Shown piece after piece: positions 7,555 through 15,000 of a DNA stretch of 64,000 nucleotides. The notes beneath the pieces were generated by a model. It was not told the origin of the DNA. It saw only the letters and a list, made by a program, of their open reading frames with translations, and ran no database searches. Source of the DNA: Streptomyces sp. NBC_01235 (GTDB taxonomy: Bacteria; Actinomycetota; Actinomycetes; Streptomycetales; Streptomycetaceae); NCBI RefSeq assembly GCF_035989285.1, contig NZ_CP108513.1, positions 8,432,001 through 8,496,000 on the forward strand. Direction: 5' to 3'. How positions within the stretch are numbered: the first letter of the stretch is position 1; each line of letters opens with the position of its first letter. Made by a program: the position numbers and the translations under genes.

Positions 7555-8485
7555 ACGGTCCCGCTGTGGCCGGAAGGGTATTGACGCGGTTCTTGTACTC
7601 GCGGCGGGCCTTGCGCCGTGCCGGGACCTCCGGAACGCGCTGGGTGCCGTCGAGGGGTTGGCAGCGGGCGAGGAGCTGGCGGTGAAGTGCGGGGGTAGTG
7701 CTGACTCGCAGGGTGTAGCCCTGGCCGCGCCGTACGGTGACGCCGTGGTCGAACGCGGCCCGCTCGGCGGGCTCCAGCTCGGTGGCGCGTAGGAAGTCGG
7801 CGACCTTGCCCGGCATGTCGAGGGTGACCGACAGCTCCGGGGTCGGGGCGTCCTCGCGGCCGACGGCGGTGTGCTCGGGCATGAGGCCGGCGACGGCCGT
7901 ACGGACGGCACCGCGGCTGACGCTATGTTCGCGGGCCAGGGCGGCGATGGACCGGCCGTCCAAGTACGCCGTGCGGACGGCGTCCGTCTTCCCGGCCGCG
8001 ATGGCGGGGCGACGGCCGCCCTTGCTGCCCTTGGTCTCCGCGGCCCGCAGCCCGTCGTAGGTCAGCTCGCGCTGGAGGTCGCGCTGGAGTTCACCGGCTG
8101 CTGCGAGGGTCCGCACCATGAACTTCACGGTGGACAGCAGTTCTCCGGTGCGCGGGTGGCGGGCGGTGAGGTCCATCGCGCAGAACGCGCCGTCGTGGAT
8201 GCGCAGGTCGAGCCGGTCGCGGTGGAGGACGTCGAGCACGTCGAGGATGTGCTTGGTGCCGCGTACAAGGCGGAACATCTCGGAGATGTGCACGGTGTCG
8301 CCCGGCCGCGCGTACGTGAGCAGCTCGCCGAACTTCGGCCGCTGGAGTGGGTGGAGGCGGCTGGAGGTGCCCGCGTCCTCCTCGAAGGCGACTGGGTCGT
8401 CGATCCCGGCCTCGTCGAGGACGAGGTTCTGCCGGGCGGTCGCCTGCTGGTCGGTCGAGACCCGCTTGTAGATCAGGTTCGCCAT
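7553..8485 (-). CDS. tnpR: Tn3-family serine resolvase (site-specific recombinase)
   Basis: A 310-aa serine recombinase. The N-terminal catalytic domain starts MANLIYKRVSTDQQ with the nucleophile Ser10 in its standard place, and continues through the EDAGTSSRLHPLQRPKF and VRGTKHILDVLDVLHRDR regions of the resolvase fold. The C-terminal part (about 175-235) has a helix-turn-helix (RSIAALAREHSVSRGAVRTA). About 70 additional residues follow, longer than Tn3 TnpR. ATG 8485 has a GGAAGGGA Shine-Dalgarno 6 nt upstream. Its role would be to resolve cointegrates at a res site, probably in the 8486-8611 segment upstream, though I could not define the res subsites. Confidence 0.9.
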   Translation of the reverse strand: MANLIYKRVSTDQQATARQNLVLDEAGIDDPVAFEEDAGTSSRLHPLQRPKFGELLTYARPGDTVHISEMFRLVRGTKHILDVLDVLHRDRLDLRIHDGAFCAMDLTARHPRTGELLSTVKFMVRTLAAAGELQRDLQRELTYDGLRAAETKGSKGGRRPAIAAGKTDAVRTAYLDGRSIAALAREHSVSRGAVRTAVAGLMPEHTAVGREDAPTPELSVTLDMPGKVADFLRATELEPAERAAFDHGVTVRRGQGYTLRVSTTPALHRQLLARCQPLDGTQRVPEVPARRKARREYKNRVNTLPATAGP

Positions 8486-8611
8486 CGGGGTCCCTTCCAC
8501 GCGGAGGAACGGACCCCACCTGTCGTCAAACCCTGTCATCAATCACCATCGGAACCGATTGGATCGGCGCCGCCCCGGCGCCCCGGAATGTCCGGGTTCA
8601 TTGGATGCTCA

Positions 8612-8651
8612 CGCGCCCTGTCGGCAAACGATCGTTTGCCGACAGGGCGCG
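8612..8651. terminator. 40-bp perfect palindrome between tetR and the resolvase
   Basis: Both halves are exact complements over 20 bp (CGCGCCCTGTCGGCAAACGA and its complement), with an AAACGATCGTTT centre. It sits 10 bp after the tetR stop and upstream of the resolvase start on the same strand. A long GC-rich stem fits an intrinsic terminator for tetR. The AAACGATCGTTT core also looks like a TetR-family operator, so control of the resolvase by the TetR protein is an alternative. Confidence 0.7.
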
Positions 8652-8661
8652 AGCAGGTCGG

Positions 8662-9321
8662 CTAGCTCGGGCGGATTGCGGCCTCGATGTGGGCGAGTTG
8701 GGCGGCGAGGATCTCTTCGAACGCCGCGCGGCGATCCACCCCGAGGGGGCGGACGTCGCGGGCGAAGTGGGCCAGGGCGGGGAAGCGTTCGGGGTCGGCG
8801 CCGAGTACCGCGACGCGGAACAGCTCCATGCCCTGTTCGTACTCTTCCGGGGTGATGGTACTGACTCCGGCCTCGGAGGCGATCAACGCGGCGATGAGGA
8901 CCGCGAGCCGGTGGTAGCGCGCCGGGATCTCCTCGTCGGGCAGCCCCGACGCGCGCAGGGCCTGCAGCACCTCTTCCATGACCAGCCGGGAACCGGCGCC
9001 GCCTGACGCGTACCGTCCCCAGACCGCGGCGAGCTGAGGCTGCTGGCCGAACGCCTCTCTCACGCGCAGGGCCAGGGCGGTGATGCGCTGCTTCCAGTCG
9101 CCCTCGGCGAGGTAGCCGTCCATGGAGGCCAGGAGGATCCGGTCGGCGACCGCGCGCAGCAGTTCTGTCTTGCTGCGGAAGTGCCGGTAGAGGCTGGAGG
9201 AATCGGTCCCGAGGGTCGCGGCGAGCTTGCGCACGCTGAACGACTCTGTGTCGCTCGTGCGCAGCAACTTCGCTGCCGCATCCAGGATTTCCTCGGTCGA
9301 CCAACGCCTTCGACCTGCCAT
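8662..9321 (-). CDS. TetR/AcrR-family transcriptional repressor
   Basis: A 219-aa regulator. The N-terminal helix-turn-helix (about 23-45, SVRKLAATLGTDSSSLYRHF) is typical of TetR proteins, and an all-helical ligand domain follows (LALRVREAFGQQPQLAAVWGRYA; GAGSRLVMEEVLQALRASGL), as in TetR_C subfamilies. ATG 9321 is preceded by GAGAGGGG. It is divergent from the serine hydrolase at 9508, and a perfect 17-bp palindrome lies between them, so it probably represses that hydrolase and itself. It is part of the cargo of the inverted-repeat-bounded element. Confidence 0.92.
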   Translation of the reverse strand: MAGRRRWSTEEILDAAAKLLRTSDTESFSVRKLAATLGTDSSSLYRHFRSKTELLRAVADRILLASMDGYLAEGDWKQRITALALRVREAFGQQPQLAAVWGRYASGGAGSRLVMEEVLQALRASGLPDEEIPARYHRLAVLIAALIASEAGVSTITPEEYEQGMELFRVAVLGADPERFPALAHFARDVRPLGVDRRAAFEEILAAQLAHIEAAIRPS

Positions 9322-9358
9322 TTCGCCCCTCTCATCGCACCCAGTTTAACCTATGCAC

Positions 9359-9386
9359 TTGGTGTTGCACGCACTGCGTGCATAAT
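9359..9386 (+). promoter_or_regulatory. Divergent tetR/hydrolase operator-promoter
   Basis: A perfect palindrome TGCACGCA-C-TGCGTGCA covers 9366-9382. A -35-like TTGGTG (9359-9364) and a -10-like CATAAT (9381-9386), 16 bp apart, place the palindrome inside the promoter of the plus-strand hydrolase. An extra half-site atgcac lies at 9353-9358. Binding of the adjacent TetR protein here would block the promoter. Confidence 0.65.
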
Positions 9387-9507
9387 GAGGACATGGGTGT
9401 GCCGAGCGACCCGGCAGCAGGCGGGCCGACGTGCCACGCGTGCCCTGTCACCCGGGTCGGGCGACCGACGTGGAGCTCACCCCGAGCAATGCGAAAGGAC
9501 GCATGTC

Positions 9508-10626
9508 GTGAGGAACTCACTGGATCCCGCGGAGCTGAACGCCGCCATCGAGAACGTCCACCGCGCCGGGATGCCGGGCCTGTTCGCCGAGGTGCGTGAC
9601 GGCGACCAGGTCTGGCGCGGCGCCGCCGGGGTCGCCGATGTCGCCACCGGTCGCCCCGTCACTGCCGACATGCGGCACCGCGTCGGCAGCACCACCAAGA
9701 CCTTCACCGCCGCCGCGGTTCTGCAGCAGGTCGAGAGCGGTCGGATCGGTCTCGACACACCGATCGGCCAGTACCTTCCGAAGTTGGTTCCCGGAGAACG
9801 CGGTGACGCGATCACGGTCCGGATGCTGATCAACCACACCAGCGGCCTCGCCGAGTACCTCCCGTACGCGTACCCCTCCCTCAAGGCGTACCCCGCCCTC
9901 GCAGACACCGGACCCCAGAGCCTGGACGACCACCGGCTCACCCGGTTCGACCCCGCTGAACTGATCGAGATGGGGGTCACCGCACCTGCCGTCGGCGCCC
10001 CGGGTGGTACGCCGGGGGTGTACTCCAACACCAACTACCTGCTCCTCGCCCAGCTCCTGGAACAGGTGACCGGCACCACGGCCGAGCGGTACATCACCCG
10101 GAACGTCATCGAGCGCGCCGGGCTCCGGGACACCGAACTCCCCATCGGACCGTACGTCGACGGGCCGCACTCGCAGCTCTACGAGTCATGGTTCGGCATG
10201 ATCGACCCGCCGCGCGACTACAGCGTCTACGACATGTCATGGGTGGGCCCGGCGGCCTCCCTGATATCGACCGTCGCGGACCTCAACCGCTTCTACCGCC
10301 TGCTGCTGGCCGGCGAGATCATCAGCCCGTCGTCGCTGGCCCAGATGCAACGCACCGTCCCGGTCATCTCCCAAGAGGGAAAGACAATCGACTACGGCCT
10401 CGGCCTCCACCCGACGGAGGCTGCCGGTCAGGCCACCTTCTGGGGCCACGGAGGCACGGTCTGGGGTGGCGGAGCGCTGGCCATGACCCGCGCCGACGGC
10501 AAGCGGCAGATGGCCGTCGCGCTGAACCTCCAGAGGTGGAACAGGCTCGACTCCTCCGGCAAGCCGCAGCCCCATCCCATCGACGACGCGCTTGTGACTC
10601 TGTACCGCGTGGCGATGTACGGCTGA
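9508..10626 (+). CDS. Serine hydrolase, class C beta-lactamase/DD-peptidase fold
   Basis: A 372-aa protein with the three penicillin-binding motifs: SxxK as S61-T-T-K64 (nucleophile and base), YxN as Y172-S-N174, and H314-G-G in place of KTG. The arrangement resembles the R61 DD-peptidase and EstB-type esterases. GTG 9508 is chosen because aaagga lies 8 nt upstream; ATG codons further up are out of frame. No signal peptide is visible, unlike R61, so it may act in the cytoplasm as an esterase or amidase, not on cell wall. It is divergent from tetR and probably regulated by it. True beta-lactamase activity is uncertain. Confidence 0.87.
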   Translation: MRNSLDPAELNAAIENVHRAGMPGLFAEVRDGDQVWRGAAGVADVATGRPVTADMRHRVGSTTKTFTAAAVLQQVESGRIGLDTPIGQYLPKLVPGERGDAITVRMLINHTSGLAEYLPYAYPSLKAYPALADTGPQSLDDHRLTRFDPAELIEMGVTAPAVGAPGGTPGVYSNTNYLLLAQLLEQVTGTTAERYITRNVIERAGLRDTELPIGPYVDGPHSQLYESWFGMIDPPRDYSVYDMSWVGPAASLISTVADLNRFYRLLLAGEIISPSSLAQMQRTVPVISQEGKTIDYGLGLHPTEAAGQATFWGHGGTVWGGGALAMTRADGKRQMAVALNLQRWNRLDSSGKPQPHPIDDALVTLYRVAMYG

Positions 10627-10750
10627 CCGAGACCGTGGGCGAGGGGTTGGTGGCACCGTTCGGCCTGTACCTGGACCGCATAGTCCGGATCACCCTGCTC
10701 CCGGCGAACTGATCAGCGCCCTGGAGGCCCCCGGCTGAACCCGTTGGCCC

Positions 10751-10993
10751 TCATTCCTCCTCCTCGTCCTCGTCAAGGCCGCCCGCACCCGGGTCCCGCA
10801 GTGGGCGCAGGCCGCCGTATACGGGGGTGGAGGAGCGGAAGCTGTAGCGGCCGAGCATGTTGAGGTTCGCGTGCTTGAGCGGAGAGACGCGGGCGACATC
10901 CTCGTCCCGGACGTCGTGCTCGCGCTCGTTGGCCGGCAGCGCCCGCAACTCCTCGACTGCGGCGTCCAGATAGCGGGCAGAGCACGGCGGCAT
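10751..10993 (-). pseudogene. tnpA: C-terminal remnant of a Tn3-family TnpA transposase
   Basis: The readable residues are ARYLDAAVEELRALPANE, then VRDEDVARVSPLKHANLNML-GRYSF and LRPLRDP with an acidic tail. This is the conserved end of Tn3-family TnpA (SPLxHxxLNxLGRYSF). About 900 residues that should precede it are missing. In a neighbouring frame the upstream bases spell LVLLFVVNAAVL, like the hydrophobic segment normally just before it, suggesting a frameshift near the break at about 10990. It shows that a full Tn3-type transposon once stood here. Confidence 0.8.
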
Positions 10994-10994
10994 T

Positions 10995-11440
10995 CACCAC
11001 GAAGAGAAGTACGAGGTGCGCTTCAACCTCAAGGGCGAAGCCGTCAAGGTCCGCCCTGATGCCGACCTGTCTGGCGTCGAGTGGCTCGCCGAGAAGATCG
11101 GCCGCCGCCTTCACGCGGTGGCCGCGGCTGGTGCGGACGGCACATCTCGCGGCCCTGCCCGAAGACCGCGGCCGACGGCTGCTACTTCTGCCAGGACTTC
11201 CAGAGCGATCGGCAGTTCCTGCCGGTTCACCGCGACACCCTTGCCCGCACGCGGGAGTTGCAGGCCGACGCCACGGCAGCCGGCCGGTCACGAGCCGCCG
11301 AGGTCAACGAGCGGCCGGCGGCCGCGGTCGAGCACGTCATCACGCGCATCACCGACCAGGAGCACGACGAGCTGTCCCCAGCACCGAACGACGCCGGGGC
11401 AAGGCACGACGAAACGGAGGGGACTGCCGATGCGGGCTGA
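10995..11440 (+). pseudogene. C-terminal remnant of a Tn554-like tyrosine recombinase
   Basis: From about 11140 the plus strand encodes CPKTAADGCYFCQDFQSDRQ, FLPVHRDTLARTRELQADA and AAEVNERPAAAVEHVITRI, matching the cysteine-containing tail of large tyrosine recombinases (TnpB-like) that accompany TnpC/DUF6262 genes in actinobacterial Tn554-type elements. Upstream, in another frame, YEVRFNLKGEAVKVRPDADL and GVEWLAEKIGRRLHAV reads as protein-like but I cannot place it. The catalytic domain is gone. The stop at 11440 overlaps the next start by 11 bp, the usual coupling. Confidence 0.6.
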
Positions 11441-11840
11441 CAACTCGGCGCACCTGGCCGAAGCCGCACAACAGCGACGTCTCGCCTGTATCGAGCGTGT
11501 CCGCGCCGTCCTGGACGCCCTGGAACACGACGGCGGAGCGATGACCGTCGCTGGCGTCGCCGTCCGGGCCGGGGCCTCCCGGAGCTTCCTCTACGACGCT
11601 GCCCAGGCACCACTGTTCGCCAGACTGCGCGACCTCGCCGACAAGCAGCCCTCCACGGGGCGACCCGCTCTGCCCGAACAGCAGAGAATCACCACCAAGT
11701 CGCACGAGACGGTAGTAAGAGCGCTGCGGGACGCAAACCTCAAACTGCACGGGGAGAACGAACGGCTTCGCAACGAACTCGCAGTGGCCCTCGGCCGGCT
11801 CCGAGACCTCCGCCGAGGCGTCGGTGCATCCGTTGACTGA
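11430..11840 (+). CDS. DUF6262 family protein, TnpC-like accessory of a Tn554-type element
   Basis: A 136-aa protein. The first part (HLAEAAQQRRLACIERVRA, MTVAGVAVRAGASRSFLYDA) forms a helix-turn-helix, and the C-terminal third (VRALRDANLKLHGENERLRN, ELAVALGRLRDLRR) is a coiled coil. This layout is that of DUF6262 proteins that follow tyrosine recombinases in Tn554-like elements, where TnpC influences orientation and frequency of transposition. ATG 11430 has a cggagggg box and overlaps the recombinase remnant. It appears intact although its partner recombinase is destroyed, so it may be a relic or may have a residual regulatory role. Confidence 0.8.
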   Translation: MRADNSAHLAEAAQQRRLACIERVRAVLDALEHDGGAMTVAGVAVRAGASRSFLYDAAQAPLFARLRDLADKQPSTGRPALPEQQRITTKSHETVVRALRDANLKLHGENERLRNELAVALGRLRDLRRGVGASVD

Positions 11841-11928
11841 GCGCATCAGCTTCGCGGCCAACCTTGGTGATGCAATTGCCCTTCCGGGCCGATGAGTTGG
11901 CGTCAGCTGTCGATCGGGCCGGTGACCG

Positions 11929-12654
11929 TTACAGGTCCGATGCGGCGATCCAGCAAATCGTCGCCACCAGATCTGGAGCCTTGTCGGTTGCTTCGGCTGC
12001 CAGCAAAGCCCAGTCCCGGCAGTCAGCCACGATCCGAGCCCAGGGCAGTCGGCGGTCAACCTCCCAGTCGATGCCCGGACCATGGCCTCCGAAGGCCTCG
12101 CCACCGGGCTTGACCTGCCAAATCTGGAAATAGAGCACCGCCTGACCGTGAGCAGCAAGCTGCTCAATGACTTCGGCGAGGTGGACTGTCGGCCATGCCG
12201 GATCCAAGTACTCCAGCGAACGCCGCAACGCAGCGGCCCTGGGCGGGACCACGACGTCACGGGCACCGAGTTCACTCAGCGCCCAGCGAAGTGCCACTCC
12301 TTCACTGTCGTCCGGGGCCTCACCCCGCTGCCGAAAGGATTCATAGGCTCGCTGAAGTCCCGGCACCGCACGCTGGATGCCCAGGTCCGCCAAGGCTTCG
12401 GCCGCCCATTGGCGAACGGTGGAGTTCCCGCTGTCCAGCAGGCCGACCAGCACGTCACCCGGCAGTGGATCCTGCAGCGCGGTGAAGACCTCAATGGCAC
12501 ACAGTTGTCCGAACGGTTCCAGACCGGATACTGCCGCGATCAGCTCGTTCAGCACTTCTGGCCCCATAGCGATCAGCGCATGCTGGGCGTCCTCTGCCAC
12601 TTCGCTTGATTCCGCGTCCAGTTCGCCAACCCTCTGGGCAACCGTGCCGTCCAT
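11929..12654 (-). CDS. HEAT-repeat protein
   Basis: A 241-aa protein with helical repeats in its first half: EDAQHALIAMGPEVLNELIA, LCAIEVFTALQDPLPGDVLV-GLLDSGNSTVRQWAAEAL and VPGLQRAYESF. These resemble PBS-lyase/HEAT repeats used as protein scaffolds. The C-terminal half (from about 140; AEVIEQLAAHGQAVLYFQIW) is a separate region that I do not recognise. It is the last gene inside the right inverted repeat, so it is probably cargo. It could be an immunity or adaptor-type protein; no enzymatic motif is visible. Confidence 0.75.
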   Translation of the reverse strand: MDGTVAQRVGELDAESSEVAEDAQHALIAMGPEVLNELIAAVSGLEPFGQLCAIEVFTALQDPLPGDVLVGLLDSGNSTVRQWAAEALADLGIQRAVPGLQRAYESFRQRGEAPDDSEGVALRWALSELGARDVVVPPRAAALRRSLEYLDPAWPTVHLAEVIEQLAAHGQAVLYFQIWQVKPGGEAFGGHGPGIDWEVDRRLPWARIVADCRDWALLAAEATDKAPDLVATICWIAASDL

Positions 12655-12974
12655 GCCCCTGAGTCTGGCTCGGCGTCACCCACCACGGCCACTCGATAAA
12701 CCACTCGCCCATGCCCACGACAACGTTGCTGTCCACGGACCTCGGACGACCGGACGCTCGGTCACAGCACGCTGGGACGGCACGTGGCTGACACTGTCAG
12801 CAACACGAAACCACAGCTCCAACCGACCAGGGAGAACGAAAGATCCAGATAACGGCCTGGTCGTCAGTCAGGAATTCCACCGGCACCCGGCGGACGGTAG
12901 CCACCCGTCATCCGAGCCCACCGAGCTTCCAGAGAAACCTGACGCCGCATCCCGGAGCCGTGCCAGACGGCCAA

Positions 12975-13012
12975 GATCAATCTCAGCGCCAACCACGGTT
13001 CGATTGATCCCC
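12975..13012 (-). repeat. Right terminal inverted repeat (38 bp)
   Basis: Read on the minus strand it begins GGGGATCAATCGAACCGTGG and ends GATTGATC, 36/38 identical to the left end. Four further bases (GGGG, 13013-13016) mirror the CCCC outside the left end. No direct target duplication follows. Confidence 0.88.
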
Positions 13013-13022
13013 GGGGCCGGAT

Positions 13023-13061
13023 GAGGGCCCGTCGACTCCCTGGGGAAGTCGATGGGCCCTC
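13023..13061. terminator. Strong hairpin next to the element end
   Basis: Arms GAGGGCCCGTCGACT and AGTCGATGGGCCCTC pair over 15 bp with a single G-T pair and a 9-base loop. It could be the original terminator of the glycosyltransferase transcription unit, separated from it by the insertion. It also lies where the guide segment of the tnpB omega-RNA would fall. Confidence 0.65.
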
Positions 13062-13116
13062 GGTTCATGACCGTTCAAGAGGGTTGAGGAGGGTTCCGCA
13101 GGGCCTCAGACCGTTC

Positions 13117-14820
13117 CTAAAGACTGAGCGGGAGTGAGTCCTGTTGCCAGAACCCATGCTCGGCCGAACGCCCCGAACGGTGTTGGGCGTTCTGGTTGCC
13201 CGCGTTCGCTCCGCGTCCGGGCGGCACGGATCGTGTCCGTGGTCCGGGGATGCGGGGGCGGGTTCCCTCACGCCCAAGGACGCCCGGTCGGGCCTGGACG
13301 GTCCGATGCCCCACCGCATCACTCCGGTGCTGTGGGGGCGGTGTCGTCCGTCGCCGGATCGGGTGTCCCTGGGCGCGCCTTCCGATCGCCACGGCGGCAG
13401 CGTCGTGGCGAGTGGTCTTACGGGTGGTGCTGGTGAGGGGCTTCTGCCAGTGCTGGGCGCCCCACTTCGAGGTGTAGGCAGGGTCCACCGCGATGACCGC
13501 GATACCCGTGGCGTCGGCCATCGAAGACAATCGGGCGCGGAGTTTCCCGGTGGGCATGCCGGAGATCAGCTGCCGGAAGCGTTTCCGGCGGCCGTGCTTC
13601 TCACGGGTCTTCTCGGCGGCGAAGTCCAGGTCCTCGACGGCAATCGCCCGCGCGCCGCACGTTCGGGCCCAGTGCAGGAGGCGGGTCAGGGCGTGGCGGA
13701 CCTGGGCGTCGCGGTGCTGCGCGGTGCCGGTCAGGTCGTAGAAGAAGCGGCGCGGGGCGCCGGTCGGGTTGCCGTTCACGTCCAAGCGCCAGGCAGCGAG
13801 GTGATCAGCGTTCATGTCGACGCCGATCACTCCGTGGGCCAGGGCGGCCTCGATGGGGAGGGTGGGGGTGGGCGGGATCTGCCAGGAGGCGGTCAGGTAC
13901 CAGCGGTCCCGGCCCATGTCGATGGGGGTCCCCCCGGTCGAGCGAAGTCGAGAGTGGGGGAGGAGGCGGTAGGCGATCGCCCGGTTGGCTGCGACGCGGT
14001 CCGCCCACTCGCCTCCCCGGTGCGCGAACGCGACCCGGCAGGCCAGGACGTACCGTCCGTGCGGGGCGTTGGCCAGATGCGCGAGCGGCGCGGGGAGTTT
14101 GAGGCTCACCTCTCCGTCGGGGCTGACCCGGATCGTCTCGTTGCCGTACCGCTTGCCGGACTCACCGTCCGCCTGGCAGAACCAGCGCTCGGCCTCCCAG
14201 CCCCGGCGCCACTGCGACTCCGTGAGCCCGGCCTCGTCCAGGTGGTGCCGGGTGCGGGCCAGGCTCTTGCCGCCGCGCACCACGTGCACGAGTCCGGCCT
14301 CGCGGTCGGCCCGCGCAGCGGCCAGCCGGTCCTGAAGCACCCGCAGACGCCGGGACTTCGCATGCCACTCCCGCCGCGACCGGTAACCGCCCGGGGCCTG
14401 CCTGGTCCCCTTCTGCCCGACCGGCTGGGACAGCCGGTGCTCGATGGTGCGGACGCCCGCTTCCAGGTTCTGGATGTGCGCCAGCTGGCAGCGGCGGGCC
14501 AGCGCCCACTGGTCGTGCGAGGCCTTGGTGATCGCCCCGGCCCACCGCGACGACGAGAGCGGCGTCAGCTCCCGCTTGCGTCCCGCCCACGTCTCAGCGG
14601 AGTGCTCCAGGCCATCCCGGCAGCGCGCCCTGAGATCCTTCGAGGCCAGCGACCCCAGATGCGCGCCGACCAGACGCAGCACCTTCTCATCGTCCGGCGC
14701 CAGGTGCTTGAGCCGGGTCCGGATGGCCACACCACTCGGACCGGACACGACGAACGACGCCGCCACACTCCTCAGCCCGCCCACCCCGTCACCCCCGACC
14801 CCACCCGAAGAACCCGTCAT
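13117..14820 (-). CDS. tnpB: TnpB-family RNA-guided nuclease (IS605/IS607-type OrfB) without zinc finger
   Basis: A 567-aa protein of the Streptomyces TnpB lineage. The RuvC-like acidic residues are all present: D335 (GVIGVDMNADH), E396 (IAVEDLDF) and D473 (TTRHDAAAVAIG). Between the last two, where TnpB normally has a four-cysteine zinc ribbon, the text reads DPAYTSKWGAQHWQKPLT with no Cys. A 39-bp palindromic repeat adds 13 residues at about 288-300. ATG 14820 is chosen as the start giving a length normal for the lineage; upstream in-frame starts exist and no good RBS is seen. No TnpA transposase is nearby. It may be a domesticated or stranded tnpB. Confidence 0.85.
   Translation of the reverse strand: MTGSSGGVGGDGVGGLRSVAASFVVSGPSGVAIRTRLKHLAPDDEKVLRLVGAHLGSLASKDLRARCRDGLEHSAETWAGRKRELTPLSSSRWAGAITKASHDQWALARRCQLAHIQNLEAGVRTIEHRLSQPVGQKGTRQAPGGYRSRREWHAKSRRLRVLQDRLAAARADREAGLVHVVRGGKSLARTRHHLDEAGLTESQWRRGWEAERWFCQADGESGKRYGNETIRVSPDGEVSLKLPAPLAHLANAPHGRYVLACRVAFAHRGGEWADRVAANRAIAYRLLPHSRLRSTGGTPIDMGRDRWYLTASWQIPPTPTLPIEAALAHGVIGVDMNADHLAAWRLDVNGNPTGAPRRFFYDLTGTAQHRDAQVRHALTRLLHWARTCGARAIAVEDLDFAAEKTREKHGRRKRFRQLISGMPTGKLRARLSSMADATGIAVIAVDPAYTSKWGAQHWQKPLTSTTRKTTRHDAAAVAIGRRAQGHPIRRRTTPPPQHRSDAVGHRTVQARPGVLGREGTRPRIPGPRTRSVPPGRGANAGNQNAQHRSGRSAEHGFWQQDSLPLSL
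13924..13962. repeat. 39-bp REP-like palindrome inserted in frame in tnpB
   Basis: The sequence gggggtccccccggtcgagc plus a mirrored second half has strong GC arms (ctcccccac / gggggga) around a variable loop. It is the same family as 37997-38035 (31/39 identical, differences confined mainly to the loop). In tnpB it inserts exactly 13 codons between two conserved segments (AIAYRL and DRWYLTASW). I know this palindrome type as a dispersed Streptomyces repeat. Confidence 0.75.
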
Positions 14821-15000
14821 CGCATCCAACGAGCAGTTCCGTAGAAGGTCACGCATTCGACGCGAGAACGTCAGTTCCCCCCTTAATACCGGTGCCATGG
14901 CCGAGGCACGCGACACGACACCGACCCCCGGCACTCACTCCCACTCACCAGAACACCCCTGAACACACTCCAGCGATAGCAGCTCCAAACCCTCACACCC

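Larger units (their letters stand above)
7517..13012. mobile_element. Decayed Tn3-family element with 38-bp terminal inverted repeats
   Basis: Two 38-bp inverted repeats bound this 5.5-kb segment: 7517-7554 and the complement of 12975-13012. They match at 36 of 38 positions and begin GGGGATCAATCGAACC, the length and GGGG start typical of Tn3-family ends. Inside are a serine resolvase at the left end and only the last ~80 residues of a Tn3-type TnpA (10751-10993), so the element cannot move by itself. Cargo and secondary insertions are tetR, a serine hydrolase, Tn554-like recombinase remnants with a DUF6262 gene, and a HEAT-repeat gene. No 5-bp target duplication is seen (flanks acccc and ggggc); the repeats extend by four bases as CCCC/GGGG. 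Confidence 0.85.
12655..13116. other. Non-coding right end of the Tn3-like element and adjacent tnpB flank
   Basis: About 460 bp without a supported gene. It contains about 320 bp of element interior in which I see nothing recognisable, the right inverted repeat (12975-13012), a strong hairpin (13023-13061) and the downstream flank of the tnpB gene, which is where an omega-RNA 3' part and guide would lie if this tnpB unit is active. Confidence 0.6.

Noticed and set aside
7508..13021. Target-site duplication flanking the Tn3-like element
   Set aside because: Five-base flanks do not match (acccc/ggggc), and neither do those outside the CCCC/GGGG extension.
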